A stretch of DNA of 35,120 nucleotides from a virus. A model generated the notes under the pieces. The model was not told where the DNA came from and ran no database searches. It saw only the letters and a program-made list of their open reading frames with translations. A program made the translations under genes and the position numbers. The DNA lies in the IMG/VR virus record IMGVR_UViG_3300035698_010320, positions 1 to 35,120 of that record. One strand, 5' to 3'. Positions 22,845-31,652 of the stretch are shown here, one piece after another (the stretch's first letter is position 1; each line of letters opens with the position of its first letter).

Positions 22845-25800
22845 GTGAAAACAGTATTGGACCAATTGACGCAGGAGATGCTCGCTCCGCCTAAGCCTAC
22901 TGATCTCGATCCGGCCATAGCAGCCCGCCTTGAGCACGACCTTCTTGCTCCCACGGAGCCGGTCGATCTCGATCCGGCCATAGCGGCACGCCTTGAGCAG
23001 GCCCTCCTTGCCCCCACAGAGCCTGCTGATCTCGATCCGGCCACAGCGGCACGCCTTGAGCATGACCTCTTCGACAAAGAATTCAAGATCCCCACCGAAG
23101 GTCCGTCGTTTGCTCCGGCTCCCGACCCCTACGGCCAGACTCCGTACGATCTCCCCGACGAGGGCGGGCCGGAGGCTCTCCCCGACGAAGATTTCGCTGA
23201 CCTGATCGCCCCGGAAGCCGCCAACCCCAACTACGAACCCATGGTCGCAACCCCCGAAGAAGTCCAGAAATGGACTGCAATGGGCAAGATGGATGTGGGC
23301 GACACATGGGATAAAATGGATATCGGGGAGAAAATCCCCTTTTATGGCAGTGGTCAGGAGCTGCGATTGATGTGGGACCTGTGGTCCGCCACCCGACGAT
23401 TGAAGAAGAACAAGTACGAGAGCTTCGACCAGCAGAACGAAGATCGAGACCTGGTCACCTGGTATCTCAAGAACATGGATGAGCGAGCGGTTCGCGGCGT
23501 GACTATGAAAGGCAAGATCTTTGAAGGGGCATCAGCACTGCCGAAGTTCATGCTCGAGTTCATGGTAACCGGCGGAGCGGCCAGTCTAGGCAAGAAGGCC
23601 GCTATGAAGGCCACGAAGAAAGCTCTCGGCAAGAAGGTGGCCTCTACCGTGGGGCAGCTCGCGACAAAGGCCAGCAAGGCCCTGGGCAGCCCCACAGGTC
23701 GAACTCTCGCTCAACCGTGGCTGACGGCCACAGGCGCCATGGAACGCAATCTACCGCAGCGAGCGCACTTCGACGACGAGACCGGCAAGTTCGTAGTTGA
23801 TAAAGCGGGTGACAGTGGGGTTACCTCCATCGTCAAATCCGCCGGGGACGTGTTCATTGAAAACCTGTCGGAGGAGGCGGGCGAAGCGATCATGAAGATC
23901 ATGGGCAAGGTGGTGCCCAATTTCGTCAAGAAACCATGGAAAGCGGTGGCGAATAAGTTCCCGAAAGGCGGCAAAGTCAAAGACCTGTTCGATTCCATGG
24001 GAGTCCAGGGCTATCCAGCAGAGTCCGCTGAGGAGTACTACGGTGCATTCCTGCGTGCCGTGACCGGCATTGAGGGCGAGGGCGACATCGGTGAGCGGGT
24101 CGGTGCGACCATCCCCGGCGTCGGCAAATCGTGGGAGGATGTGGCTGTCGAGCAGACTGTCCTGGCGGTTCCGGGTGCAGCCCGAGTGGGCGGTATGGCC
24201 GCCGGCAACAAGATTGAGGCCGCTCGCGAAAAGAAGATCGCTAAGCTCACAGACGAGGAGTTATTCACTCTGGCGGCCAAGAAAAGCCCGGGCCCCCTAG
24301 TCAAAAAAGAGATCATGCGGCGAATTACCAGGGAGAGAGAGACAAACGTCCCCAAAGCCGAGGAAGTCACGGATGACGCCCCGGCCCAAAGGGACGCTCA
24401 GGCAGAAGCCGACAGACGGGGCGTCATATACAACGGCCCTCAGGCAGAAGCCGACAGGCTGGGCATCACATACAACGGCCCACAGTTGAAGGCCGACGGG
24501 TCTGTGGCTCACCACCTCTTCACAGATCCCAAAAACGGCACCTCATTCGGAGTCAAGCCGGGCGACAGTGTGGAAGAGAAACGGCAGGCCGCCCAAAAGC
24601 GGATGGATGAGGGTGCCTCTAAGGCCCCAGGATCAACGACCGTTGCAGAAGGTGAGATTGCCCCGGTTAAGGGCCAAGAGGGCAATCCAGCCCAGCAGGC
24701 CCCTACTGAGGGCCAGGCTGACGCCCCTGATCCAACAAAAGTGAGCAAGAAAGAGTGGGTTGCTGGGCAGGAAATCCCTAGACCCGCTTTATCAGAAAAA
24801 GAGATGTCTGGTCTTGCTCAGCTTTCAGACAATATGGGGCTGTCCTTATCTTTGGCAGAAAAAAAAGCAGCCCTTGATTCTAGCTTGATTGATGACTTAA
24901 AGAGAAAAGGTGTGACATCTATTGATGCCTACCACGTAACAAATGTCGATCCAGAAGTTCTTAAAAAAGAAGGAATCCTAGGAAGCAAATTAGATTATAT
25001 CGGAGATTCAACCGGGAGCCTAAGAGAAAAGTCTGTTTATCTGTTTTTAGACCCGGATGATATTAAGTTGGGCCATGATTTTATTGGTAGTGCGGAGGGT
25101 GGCGGAAATAACGTTGTTCACATAAAAATACCAATAGAAAAACTCACACATCTTAACTGGGATTCTAATTTCAATCTCACAGCAGGCACTTACACTTCGG
25201 AGAGATTTTCGGGAGACATCCCAGGGGGGTGGATACAGGGCGTCTATAAGTATAATCCTAAAAAGGGTGGTTTCAAGACCCGCCAGCAACTCGAATCGGA
25301 GTGGGAGGCCGCAGTTGATGCAGAAAATGCAACAACTGACGCCCAACCCGCCCCGGCCCAAGATCCATCGGCTACGGTCGCGGCCCAGCCGGAGGCGGTG
25401 GCAGACGAAACCCTCGAACCAGGCACCGGCGAGCTCGTCGGCAAATATCAGGAGACCGGCGATGAGACCATGTACGTGCTTATCGATGAATCCTATACGC
25501 TCCAGTCACTCATCGACGACGGGACGCTCACTAAGGAGCAGGCGTACCAAAAGCTTCGCGATGCGGGCCTCGAGCAAGAAGACCCGGCTGATGTTGAAGT
25601 GTTCGGATCGAACGCCGAGATGTACATTGAAGGCGTAAAAAGGGATGTGGTCAAGCTGTTCAAAGGGGCAGACGTTTCGACCCTACTCGAAGAGAAGGCA
25701 GAATTGTGGTATAAGAAGAAAGTGGCCAGCAGTCCCACATTCGCCAATCAGGTCAAAAAGTGGAGACAGAAATATGAAAAGCACACCGGAATTCAAGACG

Positions 25801-28730
25801 GACAGTCAGATCTCGAGTGGTTCTCTAGCCGGGCCACTGAGTATGCGTTGCACAAGCAGATTAACCGGGCAATCGATACACCTCTGCGTCAGCTCCTCGA
25901 CCGATTCCGAGTCTATGCGAGAGAGCTGCTCCAGAAAAGCAACGCCCTGCGGAAGTACCTGCGGAACACCAAAAACAACAAGCGATTTGAAGCAGCCCTA
26001 GGCGAGTCAACCAGCCTGAACAAGCTCGGTCTTGAAGCAAAAAATAAGCCGAGATCTACCGAAGAGCAGTCTAGTGCCTCGACGATACGTACGCCGGGAG
26101 CATCTGAGAGCCGTCCCATTTCGATCTCGGCCAGCCCTCAGCATATCGTCTTGGGCGGCACAGATCAATCAACCACTTTCTCGCTCCGCCCTCACGGCAA
26201 GACGATCAGCAACAGAAACAAAGAGTTCCAAAGGTTTTATGGCGATCTAAGCCCCAACGCAAAAACTTCATTTGACTTCTATAAAAGCCTCCAGGATATC
26301 GAGAAGGAGGCCGCCGAGAACCCAGTGCGAGCCCGAAACTCCAAGAAGATTTGGAAGAAATACAAGAACGGAGACATCCTCAATCGGTTTCTGACTACGG
26401 CCCAGCTCAATGAGTTCGTCAAGAAAAACCCCCACGCCCAGGCCGCCACTCAGCAGATATACGAACTCCTCGATCCGAAGGTCCGCGAGGAGATGGGTCT
26501 GCGTGAGGACGGGCTGTTCGACCCCGGCATTCTGGACGATATCGGATTCAAGGTCAAACGCTCGATTATGCAACGGGTGCTCGATGCCCGAAACAATGTC
26601 ATGACTGTGACACTCGACAGCCCACTCTACACCCTACCCGGCACAGATATCACCGTGGACCTCGGGCAAGAAGGAACAATCCCCTTCGACGAAGACTATC
26701 GCCAGGCCCTCCTCAAGGAGATGCGACGAATGTACAAAGAGGGGACGCTCGACACCGCCTCGCCCGGGGCAATGAGTGTGGACACCTGGGGGACGATGGG
26801 GTTCTTATCGGCTAACCAGAAGACTATCGCCAGCAGCGATACCACAACCCTATGTCCACAGATCATGTATAATGGGGGTTGTTTTTACTGTTATCGACGA
26901 GCAGCCCTTGCGTCTGATATTAACACTAAACTCGGTGGCGAGAAGGTCTGGTACGGCGGCGAGCTATTGCGAATGCGACCGGACGACGTGAACGACCTCA
27001 ACGCTATCGGAGGCTTGCGACATCAATCGTTTGGCGACTGGTACGGCACCGACGCTCAGACGCTCAGGATGTTTGTGGACATGCTCTACGACGCTGAGCT
27101 GCAACAGCTACAAAGCAAAGTGATCACGAAGGACGGCGGCATGGTGGAGTTTGTTGCATCCATCATGGACCAGAAAATCACTCACGAAGTCAAAGGAAAG
27201 CAAGTGTCGCTCGGCTCGTATGTATTCTTCAACCTCTCAACGGATTACCTGATGGAAGAGGCTGGCCCTGCCGAACAAGCGGACGAAGGCGGCGTGGCCC
27301 CGTTGAATGCCGAACGGCCATTCAAACGGTTTGAGGAACACCTGGAACCCGGCCAGATGGGACCGGGCAGAAGTGTAGCATACTGGAAGCGAGCTTTATC
27401 AGTAGAAGAGGCCGACGAGTTAGCCAAGAAATATCACTGGGTCAATGTCAGAACTGTGGCTACCGACGCCGAAGAATTCATTGAGGGCCTGCTCGACCCA
27501 AGAGTGCATGTGGTCACTGGATACCACGGCAAAATCCGCGAGCATCAGAGGGGGGTCACCCTGCACGATGGCACGCGGCTCAAGTTTGATCTCGAGTCTA
27601 TTGGCGACGACGACATGCCGACTTTTAATTCCGACGGCTCGATCAAGAGCCACGGCAAGAATAGGCAGCACTTCAAGCTGGCATATCTCATCCACAAATT
27701 CGGCCTTCAGGACGAGTACTACCGCAAGGCCTGTTGTATTACGGGCCGGTGCAAAAGCTGCACGACCAAATGTGGAGCAGCTCAGCGGCACAAATACACC
27801 AGCGGGCGGTCGTTTCCGCCTAGCGAGCTGCTCAGTCAGGACAACTCGACAATCCGCAAGGTAGCTGAAGCGTACGACATCGACACTGACTGGAAAAACA
27901 AGAGGGTGAAAAACAAGGACATCGTCGCCAAGCTCGATGGGATGTTGCGAGTTACGCCGAGTTTCCAGATGCGAGTCAAGGCCAGCGGCAGCAAACAGAC
28001 CCGACCAGCTCCCCCGCCTAAGGTCCGCGTTGATCGCACTTCAGCCAGACAGGAGCATACCGATGCTGATCGAGAACCGATGGGCCTCGATGTTCTGCCA
28101 TCCCCGAGCCGGGTCGAGTGGCAGCAGAATCTCGACGAGGCCAAAGAACAGCGAGTACCAGAAAAAGCTCTCCGCATCGCAGGAGAAATTCAGGCCGCTC
28201 CCCGAGCCCTCAGTGCAACCGAGACAGCGGGACTGGTTATCCGTGCGGTGGAGCTGAAGGCGGAGCACCGAGGACTGGTCAACGAGATGCGGGATCTCGA
28301 CGACAAGGCGGACCTGCGAGCTAAAGCCGAGGAGATTCGGAGAGTCCAGGAAGAGTTCGACCTGATCACTGACGGACTGAGGAAATCTGGCACCGAGAAA
28401 GGCCGGGCACTGGCGGCACAGAAACTCACGATCAATCAAGATTTCGATCTGATCACGGTCACAAATAGAGCCAAGGCGGCTCGCGGCAAGGCCCTATCGG
28501 TCGGAATCGATAAACGATTCGCCATGCTCACAGAGGCACTCGAAGACGCGGTGGCTCGCGTGGGGACTCTCAAAAAGGACATTGCCAGTCGCGACGCAGT
28601 GCGAGCAATTGAAACGGCGGGGGCCCGAAAGTATTCGCGAATGAGTACCCGTGAGAAGGATGCCGACCTCGAATCCACAGCATCAAGGCTCAGAGAGCTG
28701 ATGTCGGCTCAATGTTACGACGTAAATTAG
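22845..28730 (+). CDS. Giant multidomain polyvalent-type virion protein (1961 residues)
   Basis: It starts at a GTG at 22845 with GAGGTGA upstream. Regions in order: three 21-residue repeats (13-75); a basic/amphipathic segment with FMLEFMVTGGAASLGKKAA (about 233-251); a helical region with AESAEEYYGAFLRAVTG; a 14-residue duplicated linker (about 519-546) and LFTDPKNGTSFGVKPG, a pattern of polyvalent-protein linker domains; an AT-rich insert (about 640-812) with YHVTNVD and FSGDIPGGWIQGVY, resembling an ADP-ribosyltransferase fold; GADVSTLLEEKAELWYKK (941-958), a zincin-like helix whose HExxH seems replaced by EEKAE, with E991 in a plausible third-ligand position; TTFSLRP (about 1109-1115), a common linker; a Cys-cluster domain with C1337-x8-C1346-x2-C1349, GGLRHQSFGDW (1389-1399) and a distal cluster C1630, C1631, C1636, C1639, C1643; and a C-terminal coiled coil. 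Such proteins are thought to enter the host with phage DNA. Domain identities are pattern calls. Confidence 0.7.
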   Translation: MKTVLDQLTQEMLAPPKPTDLDPAIAARLEHDLLAPTEPVDLDPAIAARLEQALLAPTEPADLDPATAARLEHDLFDKEFKIPTEGPSFAPAPDPYGQTPYDLPDEGGPEALPDEDFADLIAPEAANPNYEPMVATPEEVQKWTAMGKMDVGDTWDKMDIGEKIPFYGSGQELRLMWDLWSATRRLKKNKYESFDQQNEDRDLVTWYLKNMDERAVRGVTMKGKIFEGASALPKFMLEFMVTGGAASLGKKAAMKATKKALGKKVASTVGQLATKASKALGSPTGRTLAQPWLTATGAMERNLPQRAHFDDETGKFVVDKAGDSGVTSIVKSAGDVFIENLSEEAGEAIMKIMGKVVPNFVKKPWKAVANKFPKGGKVKDLFDSMGVQGYPAESAEEYYGAFLRAVTGIEGEGDIGERVGATIPGVGKSWEDVAVEQTVLAVPGAARVGGMAAGNKIEAAREKKIAKLTDEELFTLAAKKSPGPLVKKEIMRRITRERETNVPKAEEVTDDAPAQRDAQAEADRRGVIYNGPQAEADRLGITYNGPQLKADGSVAHHLFTDPKNGTSFGVKPGDSVEEKRQAAQKRMDEGASKAPGSTTVAEGEIAPVKGQEGNPAQQAPTEGQADAPDPTKVSKKEWVAGQEIPRPALSEKEMSGLAQLSDNMGLSLSLAEKKAALDSSLIDDLKRKGVTSIDAYHVTNVDPEVLKKEGILGSKLDYIGDSTGSLREKSVYLFLDPDDIKLGHDFIGSAEGGGNNVVHIKIPIEKLTHLNWDSNFNLTAGTYTSERFSGDIPGGWIQGVYKYNPKKGGFKTRQQLESEWEAAVDAENATTDAQPAPAQDPSATVAAQPEAVADETLEPGTGELVGKYQETGDETMYVLIDESYTLQSLIDDGTLTKEQAYQKLRDAGLEQEDPADVEVFGSNAEMYIEGVKRDVVKLFKGADVSTLLEEKAELWYKKKVASSPTFANQVKKWRQKYEKHTGIQDGQSDLEWFSSRATEYALHKQINRAIDTPLRQLLDRFRVYARELLQKSNALRKYLRNTKNNKRFEAALGESTSLNKLGLEAKNKPRSTEEQSSASTIRTPGASESRPISISASPQHIVLGGTDQSTTFSLRPHGKTISNRNKEFQRFYGDLSPNAKTSFDFYKSLQDIEKEAAENPVRARNSKKIWKKYKNGDILNRFLTTAQLNEFVKKNPHAQAATQQIYELLDPKVREEMGLREDGLFDPGILDDIGFKVKRSIMQRVLDARNNVMTVTLDSPLYTLPGTDITVDLGQEGTIPFDEDYRQALLKEMRRMYKEGTLDTASPGAMSVDTWGTMGFLSANQKTIASSDTTTLCPQIMYNGGCFYCYRRAALASDINTKLGGEKVWYGGELLRMRPDDVNDLNAIGGLRHQSFGDWYGTDAQTLRMFVDMLYDAELQQLQSKVITKDGGMVEFVASIMDQKITHEVKGKQVSLGSYVFFNLSTDYLMEEAGPAEQADEGGVAPLNAERPFKRFEEHLEPGQMGPGRSVAYWKRALSVEEADELAKKYHWVNVRTVATDAEEFIEGLLDPRVHVVTGYHGKIREHQRGVTLHDGTRLKFDLESIGDDDMPTFNSDGSIKSHGKNRQHFKLAYLIHKFGLQDEYYRKACCITGRCKSCTTKCGAAQRHKYTSGRSFPPSELLSQDNSTIRKVAEAYDIDTDWKNKRVKNKDIVAKLDGMLRVTPSFQMRVKASGSKQTRPAPPPKVRVDRTSARQEHTDADREPMGLDVLPSPSRVEWQQNLDEAKEQRVPEKALRIAGEIQAAPRALSATETAGLVIRAVELKAEHRGLVNEMRDLDDKADLRAKAEEIRRVQEEFDLITDGLRKSGTEKGRALAAQKLTINQDFDLITVTNRAKAARGKALSVGIDKRFAMLTEALEDAVARVGTLKKDIASRDAVRAIETAGARKYSRMSTREKDADLESTASRLRELMSAQCYDVN
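22881..23069 (+). repeat. Three 63-bp tandem repeats
   Basis: Three units of 63 bp encode LAPxxPxDLDPAxAARLE-like 21-residue repeats at residues 13-33, 34-54 and 55-75. GATCTCGATCCGGCCA is shared by all three copies. The near identity suggests recent expansion. The repeat could be a packaging or docking signal at the N-terminus, as it sits before all recognisable domains. Confidence 0.88.
24399..24482 (+). repeat. 42-bp tandem duplication
   Basis: Two 42-bp units (24399-24440 and 24441-24482) share CAGGCAGAAGCCGACAG and a following ATACAACGGCCC-like end. They encode QAEADRxGxxYNGP twice. Confidence 0.85.
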
Positions 28731-28739
28731 GGACACCCA

Positions 28740-30914
28740 ATGGCTAAAAAAATAGACTGCTCTGAGTTGTCACTGACGCTAACCAAAATGGCGATGAATC
28801 TCGGCTCGCGAAAACACATTAAAGACCTCGACAGCGTGGTTACTGAGATGCAGACCTATGTCCCCCAGGTGACCCGCGAAGTGCTCGTTGACGCCATCAA
28901 TGAGACTGTGGACACCTCGAGCCGGAAGACCAGCGAAGAGGCACTGAAGTGGCGGCAGCTGCGTGGTGAGGCGGTGAGCGAGAAGAAGCTCCGTTCCGGG
29001 CTCGATAAAAAACTCAGCCATGGACTGGATAAAGTGTCGTTAGCTCTGGAAGCAGAAGCCGCCCGCACAAAGCCGTCACACAAGCCGTCGCCCGTCCTTA
29101 AAGCATTACAGGCCCTGAAGCACGACGTTGACCAGCAAGAAAAAACACAGAGTCGCATCGACAGCGTCAAGCGGGCGATCTCTCGCAAAGAGGCCCTGGA
29201 AGCCAAGCAACACAAGGCCCGGCCAGCTTCAGCGAAACTGAAAGAGATGCGAGCGGAACTTGGGGAACTCACGCGGCAGGAGAAAGCCTCTGCTCGCATT
29301 AGGGAGATCAAAAAAGCGACGGCCCCCAAATCCAAGCGAAAGGCCACGCCTCCATCCGAGACGGTGGCCGCCCTGCGAGCGGAGGCCAACGACCTCGCAC
29401 AACGCAAAAAAGTGCAAGCCCGCATCAAGGAGATCAAAAAAGCGATCGCAACCGGCACCACTATCGACACGGATCGCAAAACCAAACCGGCATCTAAGGA
29501 GCTGGCCGCCCTCCGTGAGGAGCGGGACGAACTGACGAAAAAGCTAGGTCGCACCGATCCGGCCCTGATCAAAAAAATCGGACGCAGTATCGACAAACTC
29601 GAGAAACAGCTCGAGATGGGGACGTTCAAGGCCCCAGCAGCACTCGAATCTAAATCTGACAAGGTCACAAACAAAGAATTAACGCGAGTGCAGTATCGTG
29701 AACACAAACTCAAGACCGAGATCAATCGACAAATTAAAGTGTTGCAGCCCAAAAGCATGATGGATCGATTTGCTGATCCCTTCAATGCCGGGCGTGCGCT
29801 CATGACCTCGCTAGATTTCTCGGGGGTAGGCCGCCAAGGTATCATCATCGGCTTGGCTCATCCGATCAGATCCGCCAAATCAATCATGCCAATGCTCAAG
29901 GCCACGGTGAGCAAGAAGAAGGCATATGAAATAAATAGGGACATCCTAGAGAGCCACAACGCTCCGCTGTACTGGAGGTACGGACTGTACCTGGCCGCCG
30001 TCGATGGCGGCACGCTGAGCCAGCGAGAGGAGGCGTACATGACTAGTTGGGCGGAGAGAATCCCCGGCGTGGCTGCATCCGAGCGAGCCTACGTCACATA
30101 CCTCAATAAAATCCGAGCGGACACTTTCGACGCGATGATTGCCACCCTGTCGCGAAACAAAAACGGGGAGGTGACGCAGGCTGAAGGAGAGGCCATCGCC
30201 AACTTCGTCAATGTTGCCACAGGCAGAGGTAACCTGGGAGCACTCGAGAAGGCCGCGGTGCCGCTCAACACGATATTTTTCGCCCCGAAATATGTCGCCA
30301 GCCGGTTTCAGTTCGCCATGGGTCAGCCATTGATGAAAGGTCCCAACAGTACCCGCAAGATGATCGCCGCGGAATACGCACGATTCCTGATCGGTGCTGG
30401 CGTCGTCGCCGGACTGGGCCTAGCAGCAGGCGGTGATGTGGAGGACGATCTACGATCAGCCGATTTCGGCAAAATCAGATTCGGCGACACCCGCATCGAT
30501 CTCATGGGTGGACTGTCGCAGACGATAGTGCTCGTGGCTCGCGTCGTGAGCGGTAAAACGAAATCCACAGGCTCCGGCAAGATCTACAAGATTAGAGGCA
30601 ACACACGATTCGGCGGGCGTGACACCGCCGACGTACTAGCGTCGTTTGGGCGAAGTAAATTGTCGCCGATGTTTTCTACGTTTATCGACACTGCCACCGG
30701 CACTGATGTCATCGGTCAGCCGGTGACGCTGTGGTCGGAAATCACAGGTTATGCACCGCTGGCCCTGCGTGATGTCTATGACGCCATCATCGCTCAAGGG
30801 CTCCCGGCGGGCACCGCTTTGGGCCTCACCGCCATTATGGGTGGGGGCCTGCAAACGTACGAGTCGCGGGGAAAAAAGGCATCGCCCGCTCGCAGGACTC
30901 GCAAAACCCGCTGA
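28740..30914 (+). CDS. Ejection/polyvalent C-terminal-type protein (724 residues)
   Basis: This gene starts nine bases after the giant gene. The N-terminal 300 residues are strongly helical and basic, with at least three copies of a motif RIxxIKKA (139-147, 186-194, 228-236) separated by Lys/Pro-rich spacers. From about 335 the protein changes to a hydrophobic, helical domain: SLDFSGVGRQGIIIGLAHP, SWAERIPGVAASERAYVTYL, FFAPKYVASRFQ, a possible membrane segment FLIGAGVVAGLGLAAGG (about 547-563), then DFGKIRFGDTRIDLMGGLSQ. This domain typically ends large phage polyvalent proteins, so the gene probably represents a split form of that architecture. The C-terminus is Arg/Lys-rich. A conduit or membrane-insertion role during DNA entry is plausible. 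Confidence 0.65.
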   Translation: MAKKIDCSELSLTLTKMAMNLGSRKHIKDLDSVVTEMQTYVPQVTREVLVDAINETVDTSSRKTSEEALKWRQLRGEAVSEKKLRSGLDKKLSHGLDKVSLALEAEAARTKPSHKPSPVLKALQALKHDVDQQEKTQSRIDSVKRAISRKEALEAKQHKARPASAKLKEMRAELGELTRQEKASARIREIKKATAPKSKRKATPPSETVAALRAEANDLAQRKKVQARIKEIKKAIATGTTIDTDRKTKPASKELAALREERDELTKKLGRTDPALIKKIGRSIDKLEKQLEMGTFKAPAALESKSDKVTNKELTRVQYREHKLKTEINRQIKVLQPKSMMDRFADPFNAGRALMTSLDFSGVGRQGIIIGLAHPIRSAKSIMPMLKATVSKKKAYEINRDILESHNAPLYWRYGLYLAAVDGGTLSQREEAYMTSWAERIPGVAASERAYVTYLNKIRADTFDAMIATLSRNKNGEVTQAEGEAIANFVNVATGRGNLGALEKAAVPLNTIFFAPKYVASRFQFAMGQPLMKGPNSTRKMIAAEYARFLIGAGVVAGLGLAAGGDVEDDLRSADFGKIRFGDTRIDLMGGLSQTIVLVARVVSGKTKSTGSGKIYKIRGNTRFGGRDTADVLASFGRSKLSPMFSTFIDTATGTDVIGQPVTLWSEITGYAPLALRDVYDAIIAQGLPAGTALGLTAIMGGGLQTYESRGKKASPARRTRKTR

Positions 30915-31003
30915 CGGGTCAAAATTCTCATCACCATAAATTCTTGTTCGATAGGCACTTACGCCGTCGGTCTGCCCAATAAAAGTTTTTATCATTTTTG
31001 TTG

Positions 31004-31032
31004 TTGACATTGTTTAATCGGGACGATAGTAT
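31004..31032 (+). promoter_or_regulatory. Sigma-70-type promoter for the early-type operon
   Basis: A perfect TTGACA (31004-31009) is followed after 17 bases by TAGTAT (31027-31032). Transcription would start near 31039. This is the best sigma-70 promoter in the window and precedes the regulator/helicase gene set. Because the start site nearly coincides with the ribosome site of an ATG at 31048, the downstream ATG at 31078 is favoured for the next gene. The 89 bases before it hold no gene, only weak inverted repeats. Confidence 0.7.
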
Positions 31033-31077
31033 TGATGGAGGCTGAGGATGGGATTGAAATACGAAAGGCAAAACAGA

Positions 31078-31317
31078 ATGTCAGTCGCACAGACAATAAC
31101 GTTTCCTGATGAGCTACACGCAGCCCTCACGGGCCGTGTAGCCGCGACGCCGGGAGCGAAATTCTCGCCACTGATTGTGGCGTTGATCGAGATGGGCCTG
31201 GAAGCGGAAAAGGCCACCACCGCGAAGAGCAGCCCTCCGGTAAAACTAGGACCCGGCGGTGACTACACTAGGGATTGGCCGCCACAATCACAGAAAGGGA
31301 CCGACGATGTGGAATAA
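31078..31317 (+). CDS. Ribbon-helix-helix-like small DNA-binding protein
   Basis: The start is placed at the ATG at 31078 (79 residues), which has AAAGG upstream; an in-frame ATG at 31048 is the alternative, but its ribosome site would lie at the predicted transcript start. The sequence SVAQTITFPDELHAALTGRV has an N-terminal beta strand followed by a helix. FSPLIVALIEMGLEAE forms the second helix, as in CopG/Arc/MetJ-type ribbon-helix-helix proteins. The tail is Pro/Lys-rich. As first gene after a good promoter it may autoregulate. The fold call is moderate. Confidence 0.6.
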   Translation: MSVAQTITFPDELHAALTGRVAATPGAKFSPLIVALIEMGLEAEKATTAKSSPPVKLGPGGDYTRDWPPQSQKGTDDVE

Positions 31318-31633
31318 AACCCTCGACGACTATGTGGCGGAAACGTACGATCGATGCCCGATCTGCGGGGAATACTACGACCCCGAGGACGCCAAGGTCT
31401 GCACCGACTGCGGGAGAGTGATCTGTCGCAATGCCGACTGCGGCGGCGTGTGTGGGTTTGAGGATGACGACACGATCTGCGATGAGTATGTATGCTGTGA
31501 GTGCGGTGAGTGCGGTGACCAGGACGGGCACTGCCATCGATGCCAGCTCGACGAGATACGGAACGAGCTGGATCGCACCCCAACGCCGGCGGCGGAGCCG
31601 CTGCACCTTGAGGCCACGGAGGGCCATTCTTAG
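31307..31633 (+). CDS. Multi-zinc-finger small protein
   Basis: The start is placed at the ATG at 31307 (108 residues), with AAGGGA upstream and an 11-base overlap with the preceding gene. Fourteen Cys occur in CPIC (17-20), CTDC (32-35), then C40, C45, C49, C58, CCECGEC (63-69), and HCHRC (75-79). This could bind three or more zinc ions in zinc-ribbon or RING-like order. The acidic linkers (FEDDDTICDEYV) fit. The C-terminus is disordered and acidic. The function is unknown; a nucleic-acid or protein-binding regulator is likely. Confidence 0.7.
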   Translation: MWNKTLDDYVAETYDRCPICGEYYDPEDAKVCTDCGRVICRNADCGGVCGFEDDDTICDEYVCCECGECGDQDGHCHRCQLDEIRNELDRTPTPAAEPLHLEATEGHS

Positions 31634-31652
31634 ATCATTAGATCCGATTTGG

